64,000 nt of DNA, taken from Anthropogastromicrobium aceti (GTDB lineage Bacteria > Bacillota > Clostridia > Lachnospirales > Lachnospiraceae). Position numbers and translations under genes: made by a program. Under the pieces are notes generated by a model that saw nothing but the letters and a program-made list of their open reading frames with translations, did no database searches and had not been told where the DNA came from. The stretch lies in the NCBI RefSeq assembly GCF_025567095.1, contig NZ_JAOQJH010000001.1; one strand, written 5' to 3'. Below, piece after piece: positions 42,862-52,201 of the stretch; position 1 is the first letter of the stretch; every line of letters begins with the position of its first letter.

Positions 42862-43641
42862 TTAATCAGGAATTTGTTTGCCAGAAGGATCCATGTGAAA
42901 ATGATCTTTATAAACAAGCTCAGACAGCGTTACAAATTCATAACCCTTTGACTGAAGTGTTGAAATAACAGTTTCAAGTGCATCTTTTGTATATTTAGCA
43001 CCATTATGCATCAAAATGATAGATCCGTTTGAAAGCTCAGGATTTAATGCAGTTCTATCAATGATAGATTGAACACCGTAGTCTTTCCAATCTAAGCTGT
43101 CAATATCCCACTGAATACTAAGATATCCACATTCTGTTGCTGTTTGTATTAAAAGATTGTTGTAGTCGCCGTAAGGTGGTCTGAAAAAGCACATATTTTG
43201 ACCAGTCAGTTCCTTTACATTTTTGTGTACCTGCATTAACTCATCGCGGATCTGTTCTTTTGAAAGTGTGCTCATCTCTGGATGTGTCTGTGAATGATTT
43301 CCTATATCGTGTCCGGCAGCAGCAATTGCCTTGACATCATCAGGATAGGCATCTACCCAGCTTCCTGTTAAGAAAAAGGTAGCATGAATTTGATTTCGTG
43401 CCAGAATTGACAAAAGATCAGCTGTATCTTCATTGCCCCAGGCTGCGTCAAATGTAAGCGCAATTTTCTTTTGATCAGTCTGAACACAATAAATTGGCAA
43501 TTCTCGTGAACCTTGGGTAGTGCTTACCATTACGGCGGCGGGAAGTGTAAAAGCGGTAAGCAGAAGAAGCAAAAAAGCAGCAGAAATTAAAAGAGTTTTG
43601 AAAGAAAATGGATGAAAGACACCTTTTTGAAAATTGAACAT
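42862..43641 (-). CDS. Polysaccharide deacetylase (NodB domain, PdaB/YlxY-like)
   Basis: 259 aa. One N-terminal membrane anchor (ISAAFLLLLLTAFTLPAAVMV), then a NodB domain: motif 1 ALTFDAAWG, metal site HDIGNHSQTHPEM, motif 3 RPPYGDYN, motif 5 ILMHNGAKYT. Deacetylates cell-wall glycans; the TFDAAWG form is close to PdaB (TFDISWG), a sporulation cortex protein. Single gene, minus strand. Confidence 0.87.
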   Translation of the reverse strand: MFNFQKGVFHPFSFKTLLISAAFLLLLLTAFTLPAAVMVSTTQGSRELPIYCVQTDQKKIALTFDAAWGNEDTADLLSILARNQIHATFFLTGSWVDAYPDDVKAIAAAGHDIGNHSQTHPEMSTLSKEQIRDELMQVHKNVKELTGQNMCFFRPPYGDYNNLLIQTATECGYLSIQWDIDSLDWKDYGVQSIIDRTALNPELSNGSIILMHNGAKYTKDALETVISTLQSKGYEFVTLSELVYKDHFHMDPSGKQIPD

Positions 43642-43710
43642 GGAAGGACACCTGATACCTTTTTAATAACTGATATGTAAAGAAGGTGGGATTCATGATG
43701 ATTTTTCTTA

Positions 43711-43739
43711 TTGTATGTTTTGATTATCTGTAGTACAAT
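43711..43739 (+). promoter_or_regulatory. Promoter of the aminotransferase gene
   Basis: TTGTAT (43711-43716), 17 nt, TACAAT (43734-43739), 51 nt before the start codon. Confidence 0.5.
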
Positions 43740-43789
43740 AAAAAACAAGAGAAAAAATTGTTACATTATGAGAGGATGGTTTTTAAATT

Positions 43790-44851
43790 ATGTATTATGT
43801 AGATGAACATATTAAAAATACAAATCGCGTTTTTCCGCAGCAGGGCCGTTATGATTATCTGCGCTATGATATGAATGAAAATCCGGAGGGACTGCCAAAG
43901 GAATTTGTAGACAGCGTATTAAAAGAGATTACACCAGAATTTCTTTCGATATATCCTGAGCCGGATCGCTTCTTGAATAAGTATGCAGCCTATATTGGCG
44001 CATCATATGAAAATGTAGTAGCAGTAAATGGTTCTGATATGGGAATACGTTATCTGTTAGAGACATTTGGTGAAAAAGGAAAAGATGTTGTCACAGTTGC
44101 ACCAAGCTTTGAAATGTATTGGGTAAACTGCAGCATTCTTGGCCTTCATCATGTTCCAGTTGCATATGAGCCGGATATGACGATTTCGATTGATAAAATT
44201 TTAGATGCCATTACAGAAAATACTAGAATTGTAGTGCTATTAAATCCAAACAATCCGATCGGCAATGTTTACACTGAAGATGAATTGGAAAAGGTAATCG
44301 AAAAAACAAAGAAAGTCGGTGCAATCGTTATTATTGATGAAGCGTATCATTATTTTTATCCAAATACTTTCTTAAAATATGCACTGAATGAAGAAAATGT
44401 TGTGCTTTTGCGTACATTTTCAAAGTTGTTTTCAATTGCTGCATGTCGTCTTGGCGTTGTAATCAGCAATCCTCAGATTATTCATTATGTGAAAAATGCG
44501 AAGCTGACATTTGATGCAAATGCGATTGCGCTATTGTTTGCAGAACGCATTTTAGATCATCCAGAGATGATTGAGCAGCTAATAGAAACGGAAAAAGAGG
44601 GAAAGGCATATACTCTTACAGAACTCACAAAGCATGGATACGAGACAAGAGACTGCCGTGGAAATTTTATTTTCGTGACACCAAAACATCAGGCGACCGA
44701 GGTTGCGCAGAAATTAGAGACAGAAAAAAAGATTTTAGTAAAATCATATGGCAATGAAATGCTGAAAAAATATCTGCGTATTTCAGTTGGTTCAAAAGAT
44801 GCAATGGAACGTTTCCTGACTGCATTTTTTGAGATCGATGAAAGAGCATAA
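43790..44851 (+). CDS. PLP-dependent aminotransferase, HisC-like
   Basis: 353 aa, fold type I. LRYDMNENPEGLP at the N-terminus, LNPNNPIGNVY, VIIDEAYHYF and LLRTFSKLFSIAACRLG with the PLP lysine (in FSK) and R for phosphate. Similar in size to histidinol-phosphate aminotransferase. No his gene lies nearby; the next gene is a nucleotidyltransferase-dehydrogenase fusion, which points to a cell-surface or phosphorylated-amine pathway instead. Confidence 0.82.
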   Translation: MYYVDEHIKNTNRVFPQQGRYDYLRYDMNENPEGLPKEFVDSVLKEITPEFLSIYPEPDRFLNKYAAYIGASYENVVAVNGSDMGIRYLLETFGEKGKDVVTVAPSFEMYWVNCSILGLHHVPVAYEPDMTISIDKILDAITENTRIVVLLNPNNPIGNVYTEDELEKVIEKTKKVGAIVIIDEAYHYFYPNTFLKYALNEENVVLLRTFSKLFSIAACRLGVVISNPQIIHYVKNAKLTFDANAIALLFAERILDHPEMIEQLIETEKEGKAYTLTELTKHGYETRDCRGNFIFVTPKHQATEVAQKLETEKKILVKSYGNEMLKKYLRISVGSKDAMERFLTAFFEIDERA

Positions 44852-44902
44852 TATAGATTTAGCAGACGTTTGAATGAAAAATACGAGTACAAGGAGAACG
44901 AT

Positions 44903-46267
44903 TTGAAAAAAGTCATTACGTATGGTACGTTTGATCTGCTGCATTATGGCCATATAAACTTGCTCAAACGTGCGAAGGCGCTGGGAGACTATTTAATTGT
45001 GGGTGTGACAACAGATAGTTTTGATATCAGCAGAGGAAAACTGAATGTTCAGCAGTCTCTAATGGAGCGTATTCAGGCAGTAAAAGATACTGGACTTGCA
45101 GATGAGGTTATACCAGAGGAGTACATTGGTCAAAAAATAGATGATATTCGTCGATATCATATTGATGTTTTTGCAATTGGTTCAGATTGGGAAGGCAAAT
45201 TTGATTACCTGAAGGAATATTGTGAGGTGGTTTATCTTCCGCGCACTGCTAATATTTCCAGTACAAAGCTTCGTCAGGAAAATAGTGGTATACGTCTTGG
45301 TATTATTGGCTATGAGCCGATGGTTGAAAAATTTATTCAGGAATCCAGGTATGTAGGAAATGTAGAGCTGTCGGGGATTTTTCAGCCGCCAATAAAGCAA
45401 GAACAATTGTCAGAAGGTTTGTTATTACATGAAAAAAAGTATGCAGGAAGCCTTACAGTTTATGAAACGCTGCAGGAATTGCTTGATGAGAGTGATGCAG
45501 TCTATGTGGTAACATCGCCGGATAAACGGGCTTGGTACAGCCAAAAGGCATTAGAGCAAAAAAAACATGTTCTTTGCGAATCACCAGTGGCACTAGAAAA
45601 AGAGGGTGCACTTTTTCTGACAAGACTTGCAAAAGAAAAAGGCTGTGTTTTCTTAGAAGCTATTAAAACCGCATATTTTATGGCATTTAACCGTCTTGTT
45701 CTTATGGCAAAGAGTGGAGAGGTTGGAAATATCAAGGCAGTTGAAGCAACCTGTACACAGATGACGCCGCCGCCTGTAGGTTACCAAAAGGGTGGCTTTG
45801 GCAGTATGGCAGTATGGGGACCATTTGGATTATTGTCTGTATTTTCAATTTTGGGAACAGATTATAAAAAATGTGATATGGTGACATATCAGACAAAAAA
45901 TGATCAAGATCTTTTTTCAAAGATAAATTTTTTGTACGCAAATGCAGCAGCATCTGTTAAAACAGGAATCGGTGTAAAGTCAGAAGGTGAGCTTATCATA
46001 ACAGGGACAAAAGGATATATTTATGTACCGTCACCGTGGTGGAAAACAGATTATTTTGAAGTTCGTTATGAGGACTTTACACAGAACAGACGCTATTTCT
46101 ATAAGTTGGAAGGAGAAGGGCTTCGCTATGAGATAGCTGCTTTTTCGCGTGCTATTCAAAACGGAGTAAACACAGGCTGTATGGATGAGAAAATTACGGC
46201 ATCGATAAGCAGTGTAATGGAACAGTTTTATGATAAAGAATGCCCTAATCATGATTTTATATCTTGA
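44903..46267 (+). CDS. Fusion: TagD-like cytidylyltransferase + Gfo/Idh/MocA oxidoreductase
   Basis: 454 aa. The start is TTG at 44903 behind AAGGAG (44891-44896); an upstream TTG at 44870 lacks a site. Residues 1-130: TYGTFDLLHYGHINLLKRAK (HxGH), SDWEGKFDYL and ISSTKLRQE, as in glycerol-3-phosphate or related cytidylyltransferases. Residues about 138-454: RLGIIGYEPMVEKFI, VYVVTSPDKRAWYSQKALEQ and HVLCESPVALEKEGALF, the NAD-binding Gfo/Idh/MocA fold. The fusion couples a polyol-phosphate dehydrogenation to CDP activation, probably for a surface polymer. 51 nt after the aminotransferase. Confidence 0.85.
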   Translation: MKKVITYGTFDLLHYGHINLLKRAKALGDYLIVGVTTDSFDISRGKLNVQQSLMERIQAVKDTGLADEVIPEEYIGQKIDDIRRYHIDVFAIGSDWEGKFDYLKEYCEVVYLPRTANISSTKLRQENSGIRLGIIGYEPMVEKFIQESRYVGNVELSGIFQPPIKQEQLSEGLLLHEKKYAGSLTVYETLQELLDESDAVYVVTSPDKRAWYSQKALEQKKHVLCESPVALEKEGALFLTRLAKEKGCVFLEAIKTAYFMAFNRLVLMAKSGEVGNIKAVEATCTQMTPPPVGYQKGGFGSMAVWGPFGLLSVFSILGTDYKKCDMVTYQTKNDQDLFSKINFLYANAAASVKTGIGVKSEGELIITGTKGYIYVPSPWWKTDYFEVRYEDFTQNRRYFYKLEGEGLRYEIAAFSRAIQNGVNTGCMDEKITASISSVMEQFYDKECPNHDFIS

Positions 46268-46340
46268 TAGAATGATATCAGGGTCAAAAGGTCAGTTCAG
46301 GCAAAGATTTTGTAAAAAAAGTCTGGTAATTTGTCTAAAA

Positions 46341-46351
46341 TATGCTATACT
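46341..46351 (+). promoter_or_regulatory. Extended -10 promoter of the LCP gene
   Basis: TGC-TATACT (TATACT at 46346-46351) with no good -35. About 107 nt before the chosen start. Confidence 0.45.
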
Positions 46352-46457
46352 ATTAAAGATTGTGTGGTTAAACAATAGCCATAAATCAAATTAGGACAAG
46401 AGTTTGTCTGTAATAGGATGGGCTTTAGAGTCTGGAAGACAGAGAGGAGAACCCGGT

Positions 46458-47531
46458 ATGGCCAAGGGAAAGAAGAAGTCGGCCAAGACACCGCTTTTAA
46501 TTGTGGTGCTTGTATTGTTGATTATTGTTTTTGCGGGACTTTGTGTATTTTATTTTGGATTAAAGCATTATCTTGGAAAAACGAATTATGTAGATGATAG
46601 TGAAGTTACCATTAATTATGGTTTGTTAACAGCAGATGAAGATGATGTGGAAGGCTTTACTGAGATGGAGACGCTGGATTCAGAGGCAGCAGCAGCTTTT
46701 GCTAAGGAAGTAAATGTAGGTCAAAATATTGATATTGCTTCTGATGGCGATGTTTATAATATCCTGCTGATTGGTTCTGATACTAGAAATGGATGGTATG
46801 GAAATTCCGATTCCATGATCTTAGTTTCCATCAATTCGCAGACAAAGACTATCTATATGACAAGCTTTATGCGAGATTTGTATGCTAACATTCCAAATGT
46901 TGGTATAAGAAAGCTAAACAGTGCCTACGCAGTTGGCGGTGGTCCGCTTCTTGTTTCTACAATCGAAAGTAATTATCGAGTTGATATTGATAATTATGCT
47001 TCAGTTGACTTTAGTTCGATGGCTAATATCATAGATCTTGTAGGTGGTGTTGATCTGGAAGTTTCAACACAGGAGGCTGGTTATATCAATATGTATCTGG
47101 ATGAGCAGTGCAGACTGCAGGGATTAAATGCTTCTGATTATTATGTTGCAGGTGGCGGAATTACACATCTGAATGGAAATCAGGCAGTTGGATTTGCAAG
47201 AATCCGTTACACAAGCCGTGGAAATGAGCATTCCGATTATGGCCGTACTTCAAGACAGAGAGAGATTCTTGTACAGCTGATGCAAAAAGCAAGATCTCTG
47301 GATGCAACAACCTTGCTTGCTGTTGTAAATAATATGCTTCCGCTTATTACTCACAACATTGATGCGGCAACATTGACAACATTGATTGCTAACGCACCTT
47401 CCTATATCAATTATGATATTCAGACAGATCGTATTCCGTATGATAACATGTACACAAACTTAGGCGAGGAGCTTGTTCCAGATTTTGAGGCAACAATCAA
47501 TCGTCTGCATCAGACTATCTATGGAAATTAA
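46458..47531 (+). CDS. LytR-CpsA-Psr (LCP) family protein
   Basis: 357 aa. GAGGAGAACCCGGT marks the start at 46458. Lys-rich N-terminus, one membrane helix (TPLLIVVLVLLIIVFAGLCV), then the LCP domain: YNILLIGSDTRNGWYGNSDSMILVSI, MTSFMRDLYANIP, KLNSAYAVGG, GFARIRYTSRGNEHSDYGRTSRQR. LCP enzymes attach anionic polymers to peptidoglycan. Consistent with the CDP-polyol fusion gene upstream. Confidence 0.93.
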   Translation: MAKGKKKSAKTPLLIVVLVLLIIVFAGLCVFYFGLKHYLGKTNYVDDSEVTINYGLLTADEDDVEGFTEMETLDSEAAAAFAKEVNVGQNIDIASDGDVYNILLIGSDTRNGWYGNSDSMILVSINSQTKTIYMTSFMRDLYANIPNVGIRKLNSAYAVGGGPLLVSTIESNYRVDIDNYASVDFSSMANIIDLVGGVDLEVSTQEAGYINMYLDEQCRLQGLNASDYYVAGGGITHLNGNQAVGFARIRYTSRGNEHSDYGRTSRQREILVQLMQKARSLDATTLLAVVNNMLPLITHNIDAATLTTLIANAPSYINYDIQTDRIPYDNMYTNLGEELVPDFEATINRLHQTIYGN

Positions 47532-47537
47532 ATAAAA

Positions 47538-47577
47538 GCAAAATTCGTCTTATCTTTTTGATAGGGCGAATTTTTTT
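47538..47577 (+). terminator. Terminator after the LCP gene
   Basis: AAATTCGTC(TTA)TC and GATAGGGCGAATTT arms, followed by TTTTTT. Confidence 0.65.
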
Positions 47578-47599
47578 GCAAAAAAAATAAAAAAGTGCT

Positions 47600-47627
47600 T
47601 GACAGATTTAAAAATTATGTTATACTC
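47600..47627 (+). promoter_or_regulatory. Sigma-A promoter of clpB
   Basis: TTGACA (47600-47605), 16 nt, TATACT (47622-47627). No CIRCE or CtsR heptad repeat was seen near it. Confidence 0.65.
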
Positions 47628-47660
47628 TTTATAGAACAAATGAAACATACATAACTCGCA

Positions 47661-47724
47661 GCCACTAAGCGATTGTTCTCAAGACATCATAGACAAAATA
47701 TACCAAGTGATGTCGTGCAGTGGC
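47661..47724 (+). promoter_or_regulatory. Nested hairpin in the clpB 5' UTR
   Basis: GCCACT (47661-47666) pairs with AGTGGC (47719-47724) and GACATCA (47683-47689) with TGATGTC (47708-47714), giving a two-stage stem just before the GGAGGGG ribosome site. A possible RNA thermometer or attenuator for heat-shock control. Confidence 0.45.
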
Positions 47725-47739
47725 AGATAAGGAGGGGCT

Positions 47740-50346
47740 ATGAATATTAATAAATTTACACAGAAATCAATGCAGGCAGTTCAGGATTGTGAAAAGCTTG
47801 CGTATCAATATGGAAATCAAGAAATTGATCAGGAGCATCTGATCGTTGCGCTGTTACATCAAGAGGATAGTTTGTTTGCAAAACTGATCACCAAGATGGA
47901 TATTCAGCTTGAATATTTTGAAAACAGAGCAGTTCAGACACTTGAGAAAAAGGTGAAGGTGTCTGGTGGAAACGGACAGCTTTATGTCAGCAATGCACTG
48001 AATAAGGTACTTGTCAGCGCAGAGGATGAAGCAAAGGCAATGGGAGACGAATATGTTTCCGTTGAGCATCTTGTCCTGTCGCTTATTCGTTATCCAAACA
48101 ATGATGTAAAGGAACTGTTTCGTGAGTTTGGTATTACCAGAGAACGTTTTCTTCAGGTATTATCTACTATTAGAGGAAATCAGAGAGTGACATCTGATAA
48201 TCCAGAAGCCACTTACGATACATTAAACAAGTATGGCAGTGATCTTGTTGATAAGGCAAGAGATCATAAACTTGATCCAGTAATCGGACGAGATAGCGAG
48301 ATTAGAAATGTTGTACGTATTCTTTCACGTAAAACAAAGAATAACCCTGTTTTAATTGGTGAGCCGGGTGTTGGTAAGACTGCAGTTGTAGAGGGTCTTG
48401 CACAGCGTATTGTCCGAGGTGATGTTCCAGAAGGTTTAAAGGATAAAAAGATCTTTTCACTTGATATGGGTGCACTGGTAGCTGGTGCAAAGTATCGTGG
48501 TGAATTTGAGGAGCGTCTGAAAGCTGTTTTAGATGAAGTTAAAAAGAGCGAAGGTAAGATTATCCTCTTCATCGATGAGCTTCATTTGATTGTTGGTGCA
48601 GGTAAAACTGATGGCGCAATGGATGCCGGCAACATGTTAAAGCCGATGCTTGCAAGAGGTGAGCTTCATTGTATTGGTGCGACAACACTTGATGAGTATC
48701 GCAAATATATTGAAAAGGATCCGGCACTAGAGCGTCGTTTTCAGCCAGTTTTAGTTGATGAGCCAACGGTAGAAGATACCATTTCCATCCTGAGAGGTCT
48801 TAAGGATCGTTATGAGGTTTATCATGGTGTAAAGATTACCGATGCTGCGCTTGTAACAGCAGCAACACTCTCTAATCGTTATATCTCAGATCGTTTCCTT
48901 CCAGATAAGGCAATTGATCTTGTCGATGAGGCATGTGCGCTTGTAAAGACCGAGATGGATTCCATGCCGGCTGAAATGGATGAGCTAAGTCGTAAGATTA
49001 TGCAGCTTGAAATTGAGGAGGCTGCATTAAAGAAGGAAACTGATCACTTGTCACAGGAGCGTCTTGAGACACTCAAGCAGGAACTTTCAAGTCTGCGTGA
49101 AGAGTTTGCAGGCATGAAGGCACAGTGGGACAATGAGAAAAAGTCAGTAGATCACTTAAGCAAGCTGCGTGAGGAAATAGAGCAAGTTCATCAGCAGATT
49201 GCTCAGGCACAGCAGAAGTATGATCTTAACAAGGCAGCTGAGTTACAGTATGGCAAGCTGCCACAGCTTGAAAAACAGCTGGCAGCAGAGGAAGAATCTG
49301 TAAAGTCAAAGGATCTTTCTCTTGTTCATGAGGCTGTTACAGATGATGAAATCTGTAAAATTATTTCAAAATGGACAGGTATTCCTGTTGCCAGACTTAC
49401 AGAGGGTGAGCGCGAGAAGACACTTCATCTGGCTGATGAGCTTCATAAGAGAGTCGTTGGTCAGGATGAGGCTGTTGAGAAGGTAACAGAGGCGATTCTT
49501 CGTTCTAAGGCAGGAATTAAGGATCCTTCAAAGCCGATTGGTTCGTTCCTTTTCCTTGGACCAACTGGTGTTGGTAAGACAGAGCTTGCAAAGGCGCTTG
49601 CTCAGAATCTGTTTGATGATGAAAACAACATGGTTCGTATTGATATGTCGGAGTACATGGAGAAGCATTCTGTATCTCGTCTGATCGGAGCGCCTCCGGG
49701 ATATGTTGGATACGATGAAGGCGGTCAGCTGACAGAGGCAGTACGTCGTAAACCATACAGTGTTGTTTTATTTGATGAGGTAGAAAAGGCTCATCCTGAT
49801 GTATTTAACATCTTACTTCAGGTACTTGACGATGGTCGAATCACTGATTCTCAGGGTCGTACCGTAGACTTTAAGAATACTATTTTGATCATGACATCTA
49901 ATATTGGATCCTCATATTTGCTTGATGGCATTGATGAGCAGGGCAATATCAGATCAGAGGCAGAGTCAGCTGTTATGAATGATCTTCGCGGTCATTTCCG
50001 TCCAGAGTTTTTGAATCGTCTTGATGAGATAATCCTCTTTAAGCCATTAACAAAGGACAATATTGGCAATATCATTCATCTAATGGTAGCAGATGTCAAT
50101 AATCGTCTTGAAGATCGTGAGCTGTCGATTTCTCTGACAAAGGATGCAGAACAGTATATTGTTGAGCATGGCTATGATCCAGTATATGGTGCAAGACCGC
50201 TGAAGCGTTACCTGCAGAAGAATGTTGAGACACTTGCAGCAAGAATCATTCTTTCTGGAGAAGTTCACGCACAGGATGTTATTGAAATTGATGTCGGTGA
50301 TGGTGGTTTAAAGGCAGAAGTTGTTCATACACCTAAGAAGGCATAA
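47740..50346 (+). CDS. clpB: ATP-dependent chaperone ClpB
   Basis: 868 aa, full length. N-domain (residues 1-150), NBD1 with Walker A GEPGVGKTAVVEGLAQRI and Walker B IILFIDELH, the middle coiled-coil domain (about 405-525, KETDHLSQERLETLKQEL) that contacts DnaK, NBD2 with GPTGVGKTELAKAL and VVLFDEVEKAHPDVFN, C-terminal small domain ending DPVYGARPLKRYLQ. Disaggregates proteins with DnaK/DnaJ/GrpE. Monocistronic, followed by a terminator. Confidence 0.95.
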   Translation: MNINKFTQKSMQAVQDCEKLAYQYGNQEIDQEHLIVALLHQEDSLFAKLITKMDIQLEYFENRAVQTLEKKVKVSGGNGQLYVSNALNKVLVSAEDEAKAMGDEYVSVEHLVLSLIRYPNNDVKELFREFGITRERFLQVLSTIRGNQRVTSDNPEATYDTLNKYGSDLVDKARDHKLDPVIGRDSEIRNVVRILSRKTKNNPVLIGEPGVGKTAVVEGLAQRIVRGDVPEGLKDKKIFSLDMGALVAGAKYRGEFEERLKAVLDEVKKSEGKIILFIDELHLIVGAGKTDGAMDAGNMLKPMLARGELHCIGATTLDEYRKYIEKDPALERRFQPVLVDEPTVEDTISILRGLKDRYEVYHGVKITDAALVTAATLSNRYISDRFLPDKAIDLVDEACALVKTEMDSMPAEMDELSRKIMQLEIEEAALKKETDHLSQERLETLKQELSSLREEFAGMKAQWDNEKKSVDHLSKLREEIEQVHQQIAQAQQKYDLNKAAELQYGKLPQLEKQLAAEEESVKSKDLSLVHEAVTDDEICKIISKWTGIPVARLTEGEREKTLHLADELHKRVVGQDEAVEKVTEAILRSKAGIKDPSKPIGSFLFLGPTGVGKTELAKALAQNLFDDENNMVRIDMSEYMEKHSVSRLIGAPPGYVGYDEGGQLTEAVRRKPYSVVLFDEVEKAHPDVFNILLQVLDDGRITDSQGRTVDFKNTILIMTSNIGSSYLLDGIDEQGNIRSEAESAVMNDLRGHFRPEFLNRLDEIILFKPLTKDNIGNIIHLMVADVNNRLEDRELSISLTKDAEQYIVEHGYDPVYGARPLKRYLQKNVETLAARIILSGEVHAQDVIEIDVGDGGLKAEVVHTPKKA

Positions 50347-50406
50347 AAGGGTCTTTCGTCAATTATGAATATCACTTGCAAATTTTATTGATTGATAGTA
50401 TAGTTT

Positions 50407-50443
50407 AAGAGGTATCTTCTAAAGAAGAAGATGCCTCTTTTCT
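50407..50443 (+). terminator. Terminator after clpB
   Basis: AAGAGG-t-ATCTTCT and AGAAGAT-g-CCTCTT form the stem, followed by TTCT. Confidence 0.75.
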
Positions 50444-50553
50444 AATACTAATTAAAAAAGTCAGTATTTATTCAATCCTATAAGAAAGAAACACGGATTT
50501 GGATTGTTGCTGACAGACAATATAGAGGATATGAGAGGCTTAGAGTAAAGATT

Positions 50554-52149
50554 ATGAAAATCAGTGAATTGCTGCAGCGTATTGATTATACAGTATTGCA
50601 AGGAGATCTTTCAGAAGAAATAACAGGTATCTGTCATGATAACCGTATGCTTCAAAAAGGAGATGCTTTTATCTGTATCTCAGGAGCACGTTTTGACACA
50701 CATACAATGGCAGGGGAACTGGCAAAGAAAGCAGCACTTCTTGTTGTTGAAAAGCCAGTTGAACTTGATGCTGATTGCAAAACAGCAGTTGTGCAGGTCG
50801 CATCTACAAGAGATATAGTTGCAGCACTTGCAGCAGCCTTTTATGGATATCCATCTGAAAAGGTGGTTTGTATCGGAATTACAGGATCAAAGGGCAAGAC
50901 AACATGCACTCATATGATGGCTGATATTTTGCGTGCAGCTGGTTATCTTACTGGAACAATAGGTACAAACGGTGCCATAATGCCTGCAGGATGCGATCAT
51001 GCTGTATGGGGATCCGATAAATATAGCTGTGCACCGTGTAATGAGACACCAGGCTATGACTGCTATGAATTAAATAATACGACACCTGATCCGATGGAAT
51101 TGCAGATGTATCTGGCAATGATGGTAAAGGCTGGCTGCACGCATGTTGTTTTAGAGGTTTCTTCTCAGGGCATGAAACAAAAACGAGTGGCAACAGTAGA
51201 TTTTGCTTATGGTGTGTGGACCAATATCGAGACTGGTGATCACATTGGACCGAATGAGCACAAGGATTTCGAGGAATATCTATATTGCAAGGCGATGTTG
51301 TTAAACCAGAGCCGCCGTGCTTATGTAAACTGTGATGATCGTCATCTGGATGCTTTTATGAAGTATGTAACTCTTAGTGATGGTTTGGATGGTCGCACAA
51401 AGCAGGTATTCTATTACGGAGAAGGCGAAAAGGCCGATTATCGCATTGGCAATTTAAAGAAGAGCCAAAATGGTGTGCTTGAGGCTCCAGGAATCGAGTT
51501 TACGATGAGTGGTGCGTTGGATGCAGACATTCGGGTCAATCTGCCGGGTGATTTCAATATGTATAATGCTGCAGCGGCCGTTGCCATTGCGCATGATATG
51601 GGAATTTCCACTGATATCATCAATAAAGGATTAACTCATTTAAAGATTCGCGGCCGTTTTGATATTGTGTTCAATAATGGTCATTTTGCAGTCTGTGTCG
51701 ATTTTGCCCATAATGGTTACAGCACAAGAAATCATCTTGAAGCACTTCGTGAATATCATCCAAAGCGTATTGTCTGCGTATTTGGTGCTGACGGAAACCG
51801 TTCCAAGTATCGCCGCTACGAGATGGGAGAGGCGAGTGCACTGTTAGCCGATTTGAGTATTGTTACTGCTGGTCACAACCGTTATGAGACATTTGATCAG
51901 ATTTTTGCTGATATCAAAATTGGAATCGATAAGGCACAGAAAGAAAAAGCAGAACCTGTTTCGTATTTGGTCATTCCGAACCGCAAGGAAGCAATTCGTT
52001 ATGCGATTGAACATGCACAGGAGGGTGATATGATTACCATTCTTGGATTGGGACATGAAAGCTATCAGGAAGAAAACGGCATTAAGACACCGCATAGCGA
52101 TATTCAATTTGCGGCACAGTGCTGTAAGGAGTGTTATCCGCAGGGGTGA
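50554..52149 (+). CDS. MurE-like UDP-MurNAc-peptide ligase
   Basis: 531 aa. Mur ligase layout: N-terminal domain (GDLSEEITGICHDNRMLQKG), ATP loop GITGSKGKTTCTHMMADIL, central domain HVVLEVSSQGMKQKRV, and C-terminal domain from FGADGNRSKYRRYEMGE. The motif that in MurE contacts diaminopimelate (DNPR) is GHNR here (AGHNRYET, about residue 440). A Cys-rich insert (GCDH...YSCAPCNETPGYDC) follows the loop. It could be an alternative MurE with a different amino acid or a paralogue for another peptide. The canonical murE is not in the window. Confidence 0.8.
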   Translation: MKISELLQRIDYTVLQGDLSEEITGICHDNRMLQKGDAFICISGARFDTHTMAGELAKKAALLVVEKPVELDADCKTAVVQVASTRDIVAALAAAFYGYPSEKVVCIGITGSKGKTTCTHMMADILRAAGYLTGTIGTNGAIMPAGCDHAVWGSDKYSCAPCNETPGYDCYELNNTTPDPMELQMYLAMMVKAGCTHVVLEVSSQGMKQKRVATVDFAYGVWTNIETGDHIGPNEHKDFEEYLYCKAMLLNQSRRAYVNCDDRHLDAFMKYVTLSDGLDGRTKQVFYYGEGEKADYRIGNLKKSQNGVLEAPGIEFTMSGALDADIRVNLPGDFNMYNAAAAVAIAHDMGISTDIINKGLTHLKIRGRFDIVFNNGHFAVCVDFAHNGYSTRNHLEALREYHPKRIVCVFGADGNRSKYRRYEMGEASALLADLSIVTAGHNRYETFDQIFADIKIGIDKAQKEKAEPVSYLVIPNRKEAIRYAIEHAQEGDMITILGLGHESYQEENGIKTPHSDIQFAAQCCKECYPQG

Positions 52150-52201
52150 AAAAAGCAGTAATTAGTAGAATGGCTACAAAATACTTGATGGAGGAAGAAG
52201 A

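Noticed and set aside
46280..46296. GGTCAAAAGGTCAG as a CtsR site
   Set aside because: The heptads are not spaced by three bases as CtsR requires, and it precedes the LCP gene rather than clpB.
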